61,798 nucleotides of DNA from Chara braunii (lineage: Eukaryota > Streptophyta > Charophyceae > Charales > Characeae), in contig BFEA01000383.1 in the NCBI GenBank assembly GCA_003427395.1, positions 1,019,752-1,081,549 of the forward strand. The letters run 5' to 3'. The translations under genes and the position numbers were made by a program. This document shows, piece by piece, positions 24,842 to 35,190 of this stretch. The notes below the pieces were generated by a model, which was given only the letters and a program-made list of their open reading frames with translations, had not been told where the DNA came from and ran no database searches. Positions within the stretch are counted from its first letter, which is position 1, and every line of letters starts with the position of its first letter.

Positions 24842-24852
24842 TGGTCACAGAC

Positions 24853-25404
24853 AAACACCTGCCGGACTCCACAGCAGGAATGGACCAGAAGAACTTCAAA
24901 GATGCAATAAGCTTCAATTCACCAACTGTGCGCTTTAAAGATGATGAACATGGGCAGATGACAATAACATCTGGAGCACATGCAATCACCCTCTCCCATT
25001 GCAGCCTCTCTGCCAGTGTTCCTGACTCCTGCAGACCATCAATAACCAACCAAAGTTTTGATTTCCAGTACCCAGTGTCCCCCAACCACAAGAGGGTACA
25101 ATCCTTCCAATGAAAGAACATGGACACGCTTCACAATGGCAACCATCCTTGCGATAGCCGGCATCCTGCTCCGCAATCTATCCACAAGGGACTTCACTGC
25201 AACTTGTGTGCCTACAGCATCCCGATCTCAAGAATGGAGTTCAACACCTCTGACAACGTTCGTGGATTTAGTACGACTACTTCGACAAGGTCCGATGAAA
25301 GCTTAGCTTTCTTGAGAGCCCAGCGCACCTCCCCATCAGTTACATCACACCTAGCACAGCTTTCCTGCGTCAGAATTAAGTCAGGTTGTTGCAGCGGGCC
25401 CATG
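24853..25404. other. non-coding stretch, no gene seen
   Basis: I recognise no domain and no LTR here. It continues the sequence that the MITE at 24302 interrupted. The open frames are short and overlap on both strands. Confidence 0.4.
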
Positions 25405-25675
25405 GGCATTGTAGACTGTCAAAATTTGTGCGAGAGCCATTGAACAGCTTTGCTGGGTGGCACCGGCCCTAACCCTGTAGCCCCCCCCGGACATCAACCT
25501 GTGAGGAAAGGTAAAGATAAGCCAAGCTGACAGTCAATCCTCCACACAATTGGAGAAATCAATCCTGGTCAGGGGTCCTTCGGGCAGACGGAGGGAAGCG
25601 TGGGCTTGTTTGCGTTGTATTTCTGACTTGCCGGTCTTGATAGGCAATTATAGCTCAGTAGGTGGAGCACCAGTT
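25405..25675 (+). repeat. copy 1 of a ~270-bp duplicated segment with tRNA-like A box
   Basis: This shares with 25823-26095 the order GCATTGTAGACT, GAGCCATTGAA, CCCTAACCCTGTAG, AAGGTAAAGATAAGCCAAGC, CAGGGGTCCTTCGGGCAGAC and GTATTTCTGACTTGCC. Both copies end in TATAGCTCAGTAGGTGGAGC or GATAGCTCAGTGGGTGGAGC, which fits the tRNA A-box consensus. It may be a SINE-related unit or a local duplication. Confidence 0.7.
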
Positions 25676-25822
25676 GCAAATGCACATAGCAACTGAAAGG
25701 ATATTTGCTTTCTTACTGCACTGTGACACTTCGAGCTTTGAACTTTGAACACTAGAGTGACTAGACCACAAAATGCACCATCATGATTCTACTGCAGTGC
25801 ATCCGTGATGTAGTCTACATGG

Positions 25823-26095
25823 CATTGTAGACTATCAAGATTTGCACGAGAGCCATTGAATAGACCTACTGGGTGGCACTGACCCTAACCCTGTAGCCCC
25901 CCTAGGCTGACCCCCATCCCCCGGGCATCAACCTGTGCGGAAAGGTAAAGATAAGCCAAGCTGACAGTAATCCACCACGGAGTTGGAGAAATCAATGCTG
26001 GTCAGGGGTCCTTCGGGCAGACAGAAGGAAGTGTGGGCTTGTTTGGGTTGTATTTCTGACTTGCCAGTCTTGATAGCTCAGTGGGTGGAGCACCG
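25823..26095 (+). repeat. copy 2 of the duplicated segment; tRNA-like head follows
   Basis: This is the partner of 25405-25675 (about 418 bp apart). After the A box (TAGCTCAGTGGGTGGAGC, about 26075-26092) the sequence continues with GTTTGATTCTTGC near 26110, which is close to a tRNA B box (GGTTCGANTCC). That spacing would fit a pol III promoter of a tRNA-derived SINE. No full cloverleaf with a paired acceptor stem could be drawn, so it is not called a tRNA gene. Confidence 0.5.
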
Positions 26096-26966
26096 GTATT
26101 TAGGAGGAAGTTTGATTCTTGCTAGATTCTTGCAAGGATTGTTTCCGTGGTTTACTTGATGAACATTTGAGAAATTCTTCTGAGTATTGTAAGCTAACTC
26201 TTCAAGATTCTTGTGATATCGTTTACGCTTACTGTGACAAAATGATCAGCCGTGTATGCCTTGCCTCAGGCAGCAGCTGGTGGTACTACGTCTAGCATTG
26301 TGTTCATTCTTCATGCTCCGCCGACTAACCTACCTCGATAACCGACTATAATTGCCTTGCAATGTCACGTTCATCATTTCTCGTCTTGTTAGACCATGTT
26401 GTTAGTTTTTATATTTCGAGGAAATGGAGACGTACCCCACAAGGCTTAGACAAAAAAGAGAAAAAAGAAATAACAACAAATAATTTAATAAAAAGAAAGG
26501 AACATTGTAATTTCAAATGCCTGAGCTGTCAACTTTGACCTCTCGTGCAGATGACAGATTGCTGCAGCTGTCCAGCAATATGTACTCCTTGCTTCTCAAC
26601 TTGGATATAAAAAACAACACCCCACTCCGCCCACACCAACCCACCCCCTGCCCACACCCACCCACTCACCCAATGGCAGACCCAAAAAGAACACAATATC
26701 CCATCTCACTGCAACAGCACAAACTTGCACAGATGAATTATCTGCAAAGATAAGAATCGTACTGCACAGCGATGTCGTATATCATGCCTCAGTTACCTTC
26801 TTTTGAAGTGTGTTGGCTCCTTGGGTTTTTGTATCCATCAGGATTTGAACTCAGGGTCTGTTCATCAACAGTTACATGTGTCTGTACAATTCAGTCGCAA
26901 GGCAGGTATGCACCTTAGTTACCTTCTCAACAGCGTGTGTCCACAGTTTTAACTCACATACATGCG
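26096..26966. other. non-coding stretch, no gene seen
   Basis: AT-rich sequence with an A/C-rich patch near 26600-26680 (CCCACCC words). No domain, LTR or RNA gene is recognised. Confidence 0.4.
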
Positions 26967-27940
26967 TGCAAGGGAAATGAGCGATAGTGAAATTCGGAAA
27001 CCAAGCCGCATCATACACATGAAACCAGATAGTCTTGACCTCAAACCAAAGGCAGAATTGCAACTCGAGTTAGACCAAATAAGAGCACAACAGAGCTCAC
27101 AAATGACAATGTGGGAATAGTCTCGTCATCATCATCAATGAACCAATGTCGTTTCCCTATCTGGCGCTCGGCGCCCAGACTACAGATGGCAGATCCGATC
27201 TAGCCTATCTACAATGCCACTGGTGACGTCAACAGCTTTCTGAAGTACGAGCAGATCTCGGCCAATTCCATATGCATCAAGCACCAGGTAAACCCTCGCT
27301 TCACTCACAACCTCCATCCTCCACACAGATGCCACATACACCCAAAGACCACCATGCACCCCATCCAGTAATGCGCAGGCCAGCCCGGCTATGGCTGCCT
27401 GCGTCCACCCTGCTCGCCCGTGAGCGCATAGGCACTCGCGCCAGCAGCTGGCGCAGCAACGCTTGCGCATAAGCAGCGAGTGCCCGAATATCTGGCCAGC
27501 GGCCAGCCCCTTTCCTTTATGGAAAGTGGCTGCCAGTCGTGGGCTGCCTGGCTGGCCTGGGTCTCTCCCCGGAAGCTTCCGGTAGGCCCCAATTGGGTGA
27601 GCCCCTGTCCCAGGGAATCTTCCACAGGGCCTGGGGTGGTTACCCGTGTCCAACTGCCAAGCGGCCTGTGTTCAGTCCATGCCCCGTGTCTGGCCCAGGC
27701 CCTGCCTTGGATACATTTGGGAAAAGGCAGGCAGGGCCTGGGCTCACTCAACCATCTGACGCTGCGCAACTGCCTGAAATTTCCCGCAGTTGCGACCAAC
27801 ACAAAAATAGGCCTCTCGTCACTTGGCAGGCCCGCCTTCACTTAGGTCGGCCATGCATGCTGGAAACAGGGCCCCGGTGGGGCTTGCCGAGGCTTAGGGC
27901 CTCACATGTGGTTAACTGGGGCTGTTTTTTTGGCTGAAAT
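26967..27940 (-). mobile_element. LTR of family C, minus orientation
   Basis: On the minus strand this ends CCCTTGCA (26967). Over most of its length it matches 32165-33093 on the plus strand: GGCCCTGTTTC, TTCAGGCAGTTG, CCCAGGCCCTG, CGCTCACGGGC, GGTTGTGAGTGA, GATCTGCCATCTGTAGTCTG, GATGATGATGA and ATGTGTATGATGC. Both DNA strands carry open frames here, but the match to a second LTR-like copy and the absence of any domain argue against a gene. The start of the LTR near 27940 is uncertain. Confidence 0.7.
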
Positions 27941-29104
27941 TTGCACTGAAACTGTCATATTGCCCAGATTCTTTGATTTTTCATGGATGCAATACTGCAT
28001 TTTGTGGTGAGCAAAATAGGCAATGGCAGAGCTCACCTCCTATTTACAATCCAATCACTTCCATCCACATGAGTGACAAATATTGTATATACTACAAAGG
28101 ACTTCAATCCGGCTTCTTGCAACCAAGTGTCCACAACCTGTACCGAACACAGCCCACAACGACCAGGCATGTTTAGGCGACCTGCTAACTGATCACAATC
28201 TGTTTTTCCTTTTTTCTTTGATAAAGAGCAACAGCCTTGAGAAATCATCATCGAGCTCAGTACCTTCATCAACAGTAGATGGGCGTACTATTCAGCCACA
28301 CTGGCTGGGTAACTGGTCACAATCTTGAAGACACAGTCCTGGCACATTTCCAGCCTCTTTCGGGCGAAGGGGAAAAACATCTTACACCACAGCGAAGGCT
28401 TCCATGTGGCCCAAGTATATGATTGTACCACAGTGATCGCTTGTGTTTTCACCAGAACAAACAGAATTCGATTCCTTTGAAAATCCCCAGAACATAGAGC
28501 AGACTAAACCCTGCCTGATCATGTTGGCGCACACAAGCCATAACATTGAGCCTGAAAGACACGAGTGTTTGCATCTCCACACATGACTGCCACATATGTA
28601 CGAATAAATGCTCTTGCAAGTGCTCTGTTCAGCAAGTAGCGCCATCTACACATACAACATTACTAGTCAATCTCTTTGGCTGCTTGGCATGAGATCAATG
28701 TTCTTGTGTTTCATAACCTTCACATCAGATGAAGAGGGGAGCCCAGTAATACGCCCCAGAGGCTGAGCCCGTGCAACGACTATTCTTATTTCATGGATTC
28801 CGTACATCTCTCCTTAGGCACCCCATGACTTGCACTGTATTCTAGAAACTGCCTCGCAATGACTACTATCAGATTCAGATGAAATCAGACTCGTCGCAAA
28901 CTCGCTTCAGCATCCATGCAAACAGATCACGAACACAACCTGGCGCTCAGCGCCCACACAAAGCTCAGAGATAAGAACGTGGCCAGGAACGCAGCTCAGA
29001 TTCAAACCTGTCTTGAATGACTATGGCGCACTGCGCCAGACAAAGATTCCCACCCGATCAACTGTATCCACCAGCAACTTTGTTTACACGCACACACACA
29101 CTTA
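27941..29104. other. non-coding stretch, no gene seen
   Basis: I find no domain. A (CA)n run ends at about 29101, next to the start of the LTR at 29105. CTGGCGCTCAGCGCCCA near 28942 recalls a word of the family C LTR (CTGGCGCTCGGCGCCCA, near 27161), so an old LTR piece may be present. Confidence 0.35.
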
Positions 29105-30165
29105 TAAAAGGGCCTTTACCCATTCAGACCCTGAATGACGAACGCAGCATAATGGGCCCCACTCGGCCAGAACTCAATTCGTGAAAAGCAGATCAAAAGA
29201 CATGTTCTCTGGGTCAAAAGTCACATCTTAACTAAAGTTTAACTAAAGTGAGGAGTTGTGTCAAAGGTCACAGTCGTGCCCCAGGACGAACAGTAGCAGC
29301 ATTCAATTGTGAGAGTCACGTCTGTTCGTCCAGGGGGCTGTGCAAGTCATGTCTGTTTGTGCAGTAGATGTGTCTGTTCGTGCAGAAGTTGTGTCTGTTC
29401 GAATGGAAGTCAGTGAGGTAGAGTCCCAGTCCAAGTCAAAGTCCAATAGGCAGTCCAGATGCAGTCCCAAAGTCCAAAAATCTGGCCTAAAGGCCGCCGC
29501 AGCACCAGACCCTGAAGGAAAGGTACTGGGACACATTCTGCAGTGGTCTGGGACTGGGCAAAGACCCAAGGAAGATTGATTCAGACCTTGTGAAGGGAGG
29601 CCAGCACTATAAGAGACTAGGCCAGCCTCCCCACACGACAGATCTCCACTGGCATAGATGCGTGGAAGTGCTGAAGCACTTGTGCGCTAGCATGCAGGGA
29701 GAATGCGCTGGCTGGAAGCTGCGCAAGCAGGAGAAGAAGAGGCTGGGTGCTGATTGGCAGAAGCAGCCATAGCTGCGCCAGCATTAGTAGTAGAAGTGTT
29801 AGTAAGTTTCTTCAGTGGGTAGCATTCAGAGTAGATTCTCGTAGGTAGGGAGTGTGCATGAATGGTGAGACGAGGGAGCCAGGACAGAAATCTTGAGAGA
29901 AAAGAGAGAGAGAGAAGACAGGTTGTGAAGTTGGATATGGTGGATACTTACCTGTTGGCGCCATACTTGTGATCTGAGGGTAGACGCTGGCTGAGCCAGG
30001 CCCTATATTGGTGATCGAACGAGGGAGACTTGTAATCTGTTGGCGCTGAACTCTTGAACTCGAGATACTCTTTGTATAATGTGATTTTGATAATAAAAGC
30101 TGCACTATCTGGTTCTCATCTCATCTCGATTTGGCTACGTGTGAAGTTTCTCTATCTGTATGATG

Positions 30166-30697
30166 CATAGTTGCGGCGCACGACGGTGCGCCGGTTTGCA
30201 CACGAGCAGCGCACGTAGTGCCGCGCACCGCACGGCGCACCGCGGCGCCCCGAACCGCGAAAATTAGGGGTCTGCCAAAAAAAAAAAAATCTTCGGTTTT
30301 CGTTACGAAGGCGGGCCCCCACCCCGGCAAAAATGACGGCCGCGGCGCGCAAGTCCAGAAACCGGTCGCGCCCCCCCTCCGAAATTTTTTTGGGGGGTAG
30401 GGCCTGCCGATTTCGAAATTTCGAAATCGGCAGACCCTTCCCCCAAAAACATTTTCGGACCAGGGGGACAGGATTCGGATCTTGGAGCGGGCACCAAAGG
30501 CAGGAAGCAGCGCGGGGAAGGGTGACGAAGGCGAGAAGCAGCGCGGGGGTGGGAGACAGACGAAGGAGGAAGGGAGGGACACGGCGGGACACCATCGCCG
30601 ACATCAGCAGCAGGACACCATCACCTCGAAGCAGCGACGGGAAGCGGCAGCGGGCAGCGGGAAACGGGCGAGCAGCCATTCAGGTGGGCGCCCACCG

Positions 30698-30757
<60 letters not shown>

Positions 30758-31177
30758 NNNNNNNNNNNNNNNNNNNNNNNNNNNNNNNNNNNNNNNNNNN
30801 NNNNNNNNNNNNNNNNNNNNNNNNNNNNNNNNNNNNNNNNNNNNNNNNNNNNNNNNNNNNNNNNNNNNNNNNNNNNNNNNNNNNNNNNNNNNNNNNNNNN
30901 NNNNNNNNNNNNNNNNNNNNNNNNNNNNNNNNNNNNNNNNNNNNNNNNNNNNNNNNNNNNNNNNNNNNNNNNNNNNNNNNNNNNNNNNNNNNNNNNNNNN
31001 NNNNNNNNNNNNNNNNNNNNNNNNNNNNNNNNNNNNNNNNNNNNNNNNNNNNNNNNNNNNNNNNNNNNNNNNNNNNNNNNNNNNNNNNNNNNNNNNNNNN
31101 NNNNNNNNNNNNNNNNNNNNNNNNNNNNNNNNNNNNNNNNNNNNNNNNNNNNNNNNNNNNNNNNNNNNNNNNNNNNN

Positions 31178-31216
<39 letters not shown>

Positions 31217-31227
31217 TTCAAAATGAC

Positions 31228-31266
<39 letters not shown>

Positions 31267-31462
31267 CCTCCCTCACCTCTCTTCCTCCGTCTCTCCTCCC
31301 CCATGTCTCCTCCACCATCTCTTTCCCTCTCTCTCTCTCACACACAGACACACACACACCCCTGGGGGCGGGGGAAGAGGGGGTTTGGCATTTTTTTATT
31401 TTTATTTCCTGGGCACATGGCGCACAGCGCACAGCGCACCGCACACATGCGCCGCAACTATG
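30166..31462. mobile_element. hAT-like non-autonomous DNA transposon
   Basis: It is bounded by GTATGATG on both sides (30158-30165 and 31463-31470), a perfect 8-bp duplication as made by hAT transposases. The termini are inverted repeats CATAGTTGCGGCGCA / TGCGCCGCAACTATG (15 of 15). The subterminal regions on both sides are packed with GCGCAC/GCACCGC words, a usual trait of hAT ends. The uninserted sequence is preserved in the partner LTR at 48060-48070. It holds a large imperfect palindrome (30379-30458), a (CT)n run, 420 unknown bases (30758-31177) and (CA)n. No transposase is visible, though the gap could hide some sequence. Confidence 0.92.
30758..31177. other. 420-N assembly gap inside a (CT)n microsatellite
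   Basis: CT repeats precede and follow the gap, then CA repeats. The true content is probably more of the microsatellite, but this cannot be seen. Confidence 0.8.
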
Positions 31463-31532
31463 GTATGATGACATTTATGCATGCAATGAGATACACTCCC
31501 GCAAGCTATGAACAGTCAGGTTCCTTGCAATT

Positions 31533-31544
31533 TGGTATCGGAGC
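31533..31544 (+). other. primer-binding site of the 29.1-48.1 kb element
   Basis: TGGTATCGGAGC differs by one base from the plant consensus TGGTATCAGAGC (initiator Met-tRNA 3' end). It lies 3 bp after the LTR end TTGCA, the usual arrangement. Confidence 0.85.
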
Positions 31545-32150
31545 AGTGACTTGTTGCGCTCACTGAAGTGCTGGCATGAGTAAGGCCGGCGAGGAGGATA
31601 TGCTGGCTTGAAGATGCTGGCTATGGTGGAAGTGTGAGAAGAGAGGTGGATGGGATTAGGAGGAGGAAGTTGGCCGAAGAGGAAGGGGCTAAGGAGGAGA
31701 TCTTACCTGAGCGTGGAGCGTGGAGTGTGGAGCAATCGAGGAGACTTCATCGACGTCTGCGAATGAGAGAAGAAATTCTTTCCCCTTACCTGGCTGCATG
31801 CTGAGTGTGTGTCGAGTACCTCTACTTCCCCTCCTCTCTGGTGGTCGCTGCTGCTGTCTGGTCTACACTCGGTCTGGTCTGAAGGTCAGGACTCAAGTGT
31901 CTGGGCACATCAGAGTTGAGAGCTGGTCGGAGTCCTTGTCTGGTCCTGTCGTCCTGATATCTGATCTGACATCTGCGCTGTAGGAGTTAGTAAAGATAGG
32001 AGATAGCTGAGGGTTGTGGCAGATTGCCACGTCAAGTTGCAAGCAAGATATATGGGCAGAAATGATCCATGATTGAAGTATCATTCAGGGCATCTGACAT
32101 AGAGAACACTCCAATTATTCCCTGCGCAGGAGGACAGACGAACAAGAGTT
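31545..32150 (+). other. 5' leader of the 29.1-48.1 kb element
   Basis: This resembles the leader of the minus-strand element (20.8-21.24 kb): AAGGCCGGCGAG, GAAGAAG-type purine blocks, a CTTACCTG (31702-31709, repeated 31785-31792), GGAGCGTG and CTTCATCGACG. No gag follows. Another LTR starts near 32165. Confidence 0.6.
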
Positions 32151-32164
32151 AATTAAAGAAAGAA

Positions 32165-33093
32165 AAGGGGAGACAAAGCCAGACCAAAAGGAGAGGCGAG
32201 GCCACTGCCTCTAGGAGCCCCACTCGGCCCCATTTTGGAGCACGTCGGCCGCCCTAAGTGAAGGCAGGCTCGACGAGGCTCTCAGGGCCCTGTTTCGGCC
32301 ACTGTGCAACTAAGGAAATTCAGGCAGTTGGGCAGCGCCAGTTGGTTGAGAGAACCCAGGCCCTGGGCCGCCTGTGTGAATGTATGGAAAGCAGGCCCTG
32401 GGCTGGATACGGGTACTGGGCCAAACACAGGCCAAAGGCAGTTGGGTGCATGCAACCACCTCAGGCCCAAGGCCTGTTCTCGTTCGTGCTGGGCCTCAGG
32501 CTACCGGGGTCTACTGGAAGCTTCCTGGGGCTGAACGCAGGCAGGCCACTTCGTTATAGCAAAGGGCCTGCCTCCACATTGCTCATTCGGGTGCTGGCTG
32601 CATGCTGCGCTGAAGCTCGCTGGCACTCACGCGCTCACGGGCAAGCAGGAAGGAGCAGGCTGCCATAGCCGAGCTGCACTGCTGTAAGCTGGGTGTGGCG
32701 CAGGGTGGTCCTTGGGTGCAAGTGGCATCTGTGTGTTGGGGAACGAGGTTGTGAGTGAGGCGAGAGACATACCTGGTGCTGGAAGCGTGCGACATTGGTC
32801 GCTGTATGCTCGTACTTCGGGAAAGCTGTTGACGTCGGCATTGTAGTATAGGCTAGATAGGATCTGCCATCTGTAGTCTGGGCGCCGACCGCCAGATAGG
32901 ATATCAACATTGGTTCTTCATTGATGATGATGATGAGACAATTTCAGCATTGTCAATTATGAGCTCTTGGTGTGTTCTTATTTGGTGAAACTCGTGATGC
33001 AATTCTGCTGTTGGTTTGAGGTCACGACTATCTGGTCTTATGTGTATGATGCTGTTTGATTGCTGAAGTTCGCTATTGCTCATCTTCCTTGTA
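32165..33093 (+). mobile_element. LTR of family C, plus orientation
   Basis: Partner of 26967-27940 in the opposite direction. It ends near CTTCCTTGTA (33093) where the partner ends CCCTTGCA. No primer-binding site or integrase flanks it, so it may be a solo LTR. It sits between the leader of the large element and a minus-strand gag. The start is approximate. Confidence 0.65.
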
Positions 33094-33506
33094 GAGAGAG
33101 AGAGATAGGTGGTAATCAAGTGGGACACAGACAGCGAGTAAAAAAGTCCTATTGTATATTGAAGTTATAAAAGTTTTATATTTCTTGAAATTCGTTGTTC
33201 CTGAAGCAGCGATATCCAGAGTTTGAAAAAAAAAAAAAAAAAAGAACAAGGCAGATTCCATCCACATAAAGTTAGTATAGTACTTGGGTTGTCTACTTGC
33301 TGGGCCAGCGGAGGCCGTTCCTGTGACGGGCGTGAAGCTGAGGGTGAGCCGAGGGAGAGGAGAGAGAGAGGGAGAGAGTGAGAGCACACACACACACTCA
33401 CTCACTCGACACGACTGACTCGGACTGAGGGTCGGACGCAGACACAGTGCCAAGACACAAAGTCGAAGTCTTGGATTCCGAATGCCAAAACAGCAAGTCA
33501 CACTGA

Positions 33507-33594
33507 GTACGAGTACCGCAGCAGANAACTGGTACGAGACTGGTCCCCGTACCGTACGGGGAGCCGGTATAAGTACCGGTGACACGTACGGTAC
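33507..33594. promoter_or_regulatory. cluster of eight GTAC motifs
   Basis: GTAC occurs at 33507, 33513, 33532, 33549, 33554, 33573, 33586 and 33591, and once more at 33697. CCCCGTACCGTACGGGG (33546-33562) is a perfect hairpin apart from its central base. GTAC is the core bound by SBP-domain factors of green plants and algae. A regulatory role is inference. A decayed tandem repeat is the alternative. Confidence 0.4.
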
Positions 33595-33894
33595 CAGGGG
33601 CATTTCTGCAAAGGGCCCGAGGGCAGAACTGAGAAATGCGGTATTTGAAAGTGGCGCCCGAATTGCAGCATGGCGCCAGTTGTCCAAAATCCTACGGTAC
33701 CAAAGGAGGGGTTTGGAAAAAGGGTGCCAGACCGAAAATGGGATGCAGCTGAGACAGCAAAAAGATAGACCAGGGATCGAGCCCTGGCGGAGTCCGTAAC
33801 ACTATCCCCTCCCTCTAGAAGGCAACGTCCCGGCTGCCAAAAATCATGAAGCGATGCTGAAATCTGTGAAAGACGGGACGGGGCCGATCACTGG

Positions 33895-34269
33895 TTAACA
33901 AGTCGAAAGGGAAGAGGGGAATAATGTGGGTGGCATGGGCTGCGGGAGTAAGAGGGAACAGGGTTGTCCTACAAATGAACTAGAGGGACGGCAGGGAGCA
34001 GGGTAGTCGAGGTCTGATCTGGAAGCAAGGAAGTCGCNGACTGATGCAAAGATCCATGTCACAAGTTGCTGCTCCAGTAAGTCCGCGGGTCGGGATGCCG
34101 GCCGATGAAACAGCATGGTGGCCAAACCAGCTGCATAATCTCCATGAACAGTGAGGCAGCAGGCCATCGTCCTCGTGCGCTTGCCATTAGATCCTTTATC
34201 GCCGGCGTGACACAGGTTCACAAGCATTGGACAAGAGAGACAAGGTAGTGGAGAGGACAGATGGGACAA
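33895..34269 (-). pseudogene. possible degraded protease region of a minus-strand retroelement
   Basis: Downstream of the gag at 34422-35057 and on the same strand, a stretch reading GDYAAGLATMLFHRPAS followed by LLEQQLV has the length and hydrophobic pattern of a retroelement protease active-site region. The expected D-S/T-G triad is absent. A frame of 124 codons is open. No RT follows. This is a weak call, supported mostly by position. Confidence 0.25.
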
Positions 34270-34421
34270 GGCTAGGCGAGGGCAAGGGCAGATCAGATAT
34301 CACTGAACGTTAAGGGAAGGGTGGACTGGGTTCAAAGGTGTGTGTAGAGTGGGGTTGCGAGGTTGTAGCAGGGTTTATACAGGGGTTTAGGGTTGGATTG
34401 CGAGAGACAGGGGAACAGTAT

Positions 34422-35057
34422 TCAGGTGGAGGGAGGCCCGGCTGTCGCAGTGGAAGAAGAAGTGGGAGTAGAAGGGCCGCGTCCCGTGGAGCGAGGGGCC
34501 TGTCGAGTAAAGTGGCTAGCGTTGGGGCAGTTGGTCTGTTGATGACCTAACTGGTGGCAGCGAAAACACCCGTTGTGTTCCTGGAGGTATATGCATTCTG
34601 CGGGTGTGAGTTTCTGGAGGCGGCGCAGTGGAGAGGAAGAAGGCGGTCGAGAGGCACGATCCTGGCGTTCCATCCGTATAAGGTGGGCGGTCTGGAGGTC
34701 CTCAGTGGTGAATTGGGAGGGGTCGAGAGAGGCAGTGTCGAAGTCGTCATCGGAGGTGGGTTGAGTGGTGTCGTTATGGAAGAGGCGCCGGGAGGGAGCG
34801 GGCGCGGACTGGTGATGGGGGTGGAGGAGTCGATCTTGGTGAAGCATGCGAGAGAGGAGGTCAGCAAGGGGCATGTCGGGTTCTTGGGCGAGGGCGGTTG
34901 CAAGATCTTTGTGGCATACTCGCTCGATGCGGGAGATGAATGCAAAGTCGGGAATGACGGTGGTGGGGAGGTGATGAAGGAGGGAGCGGATGTATTGGAC
35001 GAAGCAGTTCGTGGGACCGGTGCAATGAACCCAGGCGAGATAACACTCATTGAACAT
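34422..35057 (-). pseudogene. retroelement Gag with CCHC zinc knuckle
   Basis: An open frame of 211 codons. The first ~110 residues are helical with aromatic and Leu positions typical of capsid (WVHCTGPTNCFVQYIRSLL, LADLLSRMLHQD). Then come a Ser/Thr/Asp linker, an Arg-rich segment, and near residues 168-185 a perfect zinc knuckle C-FR-C-HQLG-H-QQTN-C, with a Pro/Ser/Thr tail. The knuckle binds element RNA during packaging. The 5' part of the gene is missing or frameshifted: upstream of the Met the frame meets a stop and two unknown bases (35092-35093). The family differs from the coiled-coil Gags of this window. A promoter-like region lies directly upstream. Confidence 0.7.
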
Positions 35058-35190
35058 CCAGATACTGTTCGCAGCAACGCACGAGCATCAGNNCTCGTGC
35101 AGCAATAGTCCAATGGCTCAATGACAAAGCAACTCGAGTAATCCAGTCTTGTTGATGAATAATGTCGAACAGATNTGTTCCACTATCCGA

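Larger units (their letters stand above)
29105..31529 (+). mobile_element. 5' LTR of the 29.1-48.1 kb element, split by a hAT-like insertion
   Basis: Matches the LTR at 47018-48128 from TAAAAGGGCCTTTACCC to TTCCTTGCA, with a few tens of differences by eye and one small internal duplication (TTAACTAAAG twice near 29230). Subtracting the 1,297-bp insertion and one 8-bp duplication leaves about 1,120 bp against 1,111 bp for the partner. U3 carries TCTGTTCG-like words at 29321, 29352, 29373 and 29394. A TATA-like CACTATAAGAG lies near 29606, and ACTTACCTG lies at 29946-29954. The primer-binding site follows its end. The exact first base is uncertain. CTTAT before it and CTTAC after the 3' LTR could be a 5-bp TSD with one change. 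Confidence 0.85.

Noticed and set aside
26070-26145. Functional tRNA gene
   Set aside because: A- and B-box-like words are present, but no paired acceptor stem or clear anticodon arm could be drawn.
27180-27937. Overlapping open frames on both strands that looked like a gene
   Set aside because: The segment matches the LTR copy at 32.2-33.1 kb and shows no protein domain.
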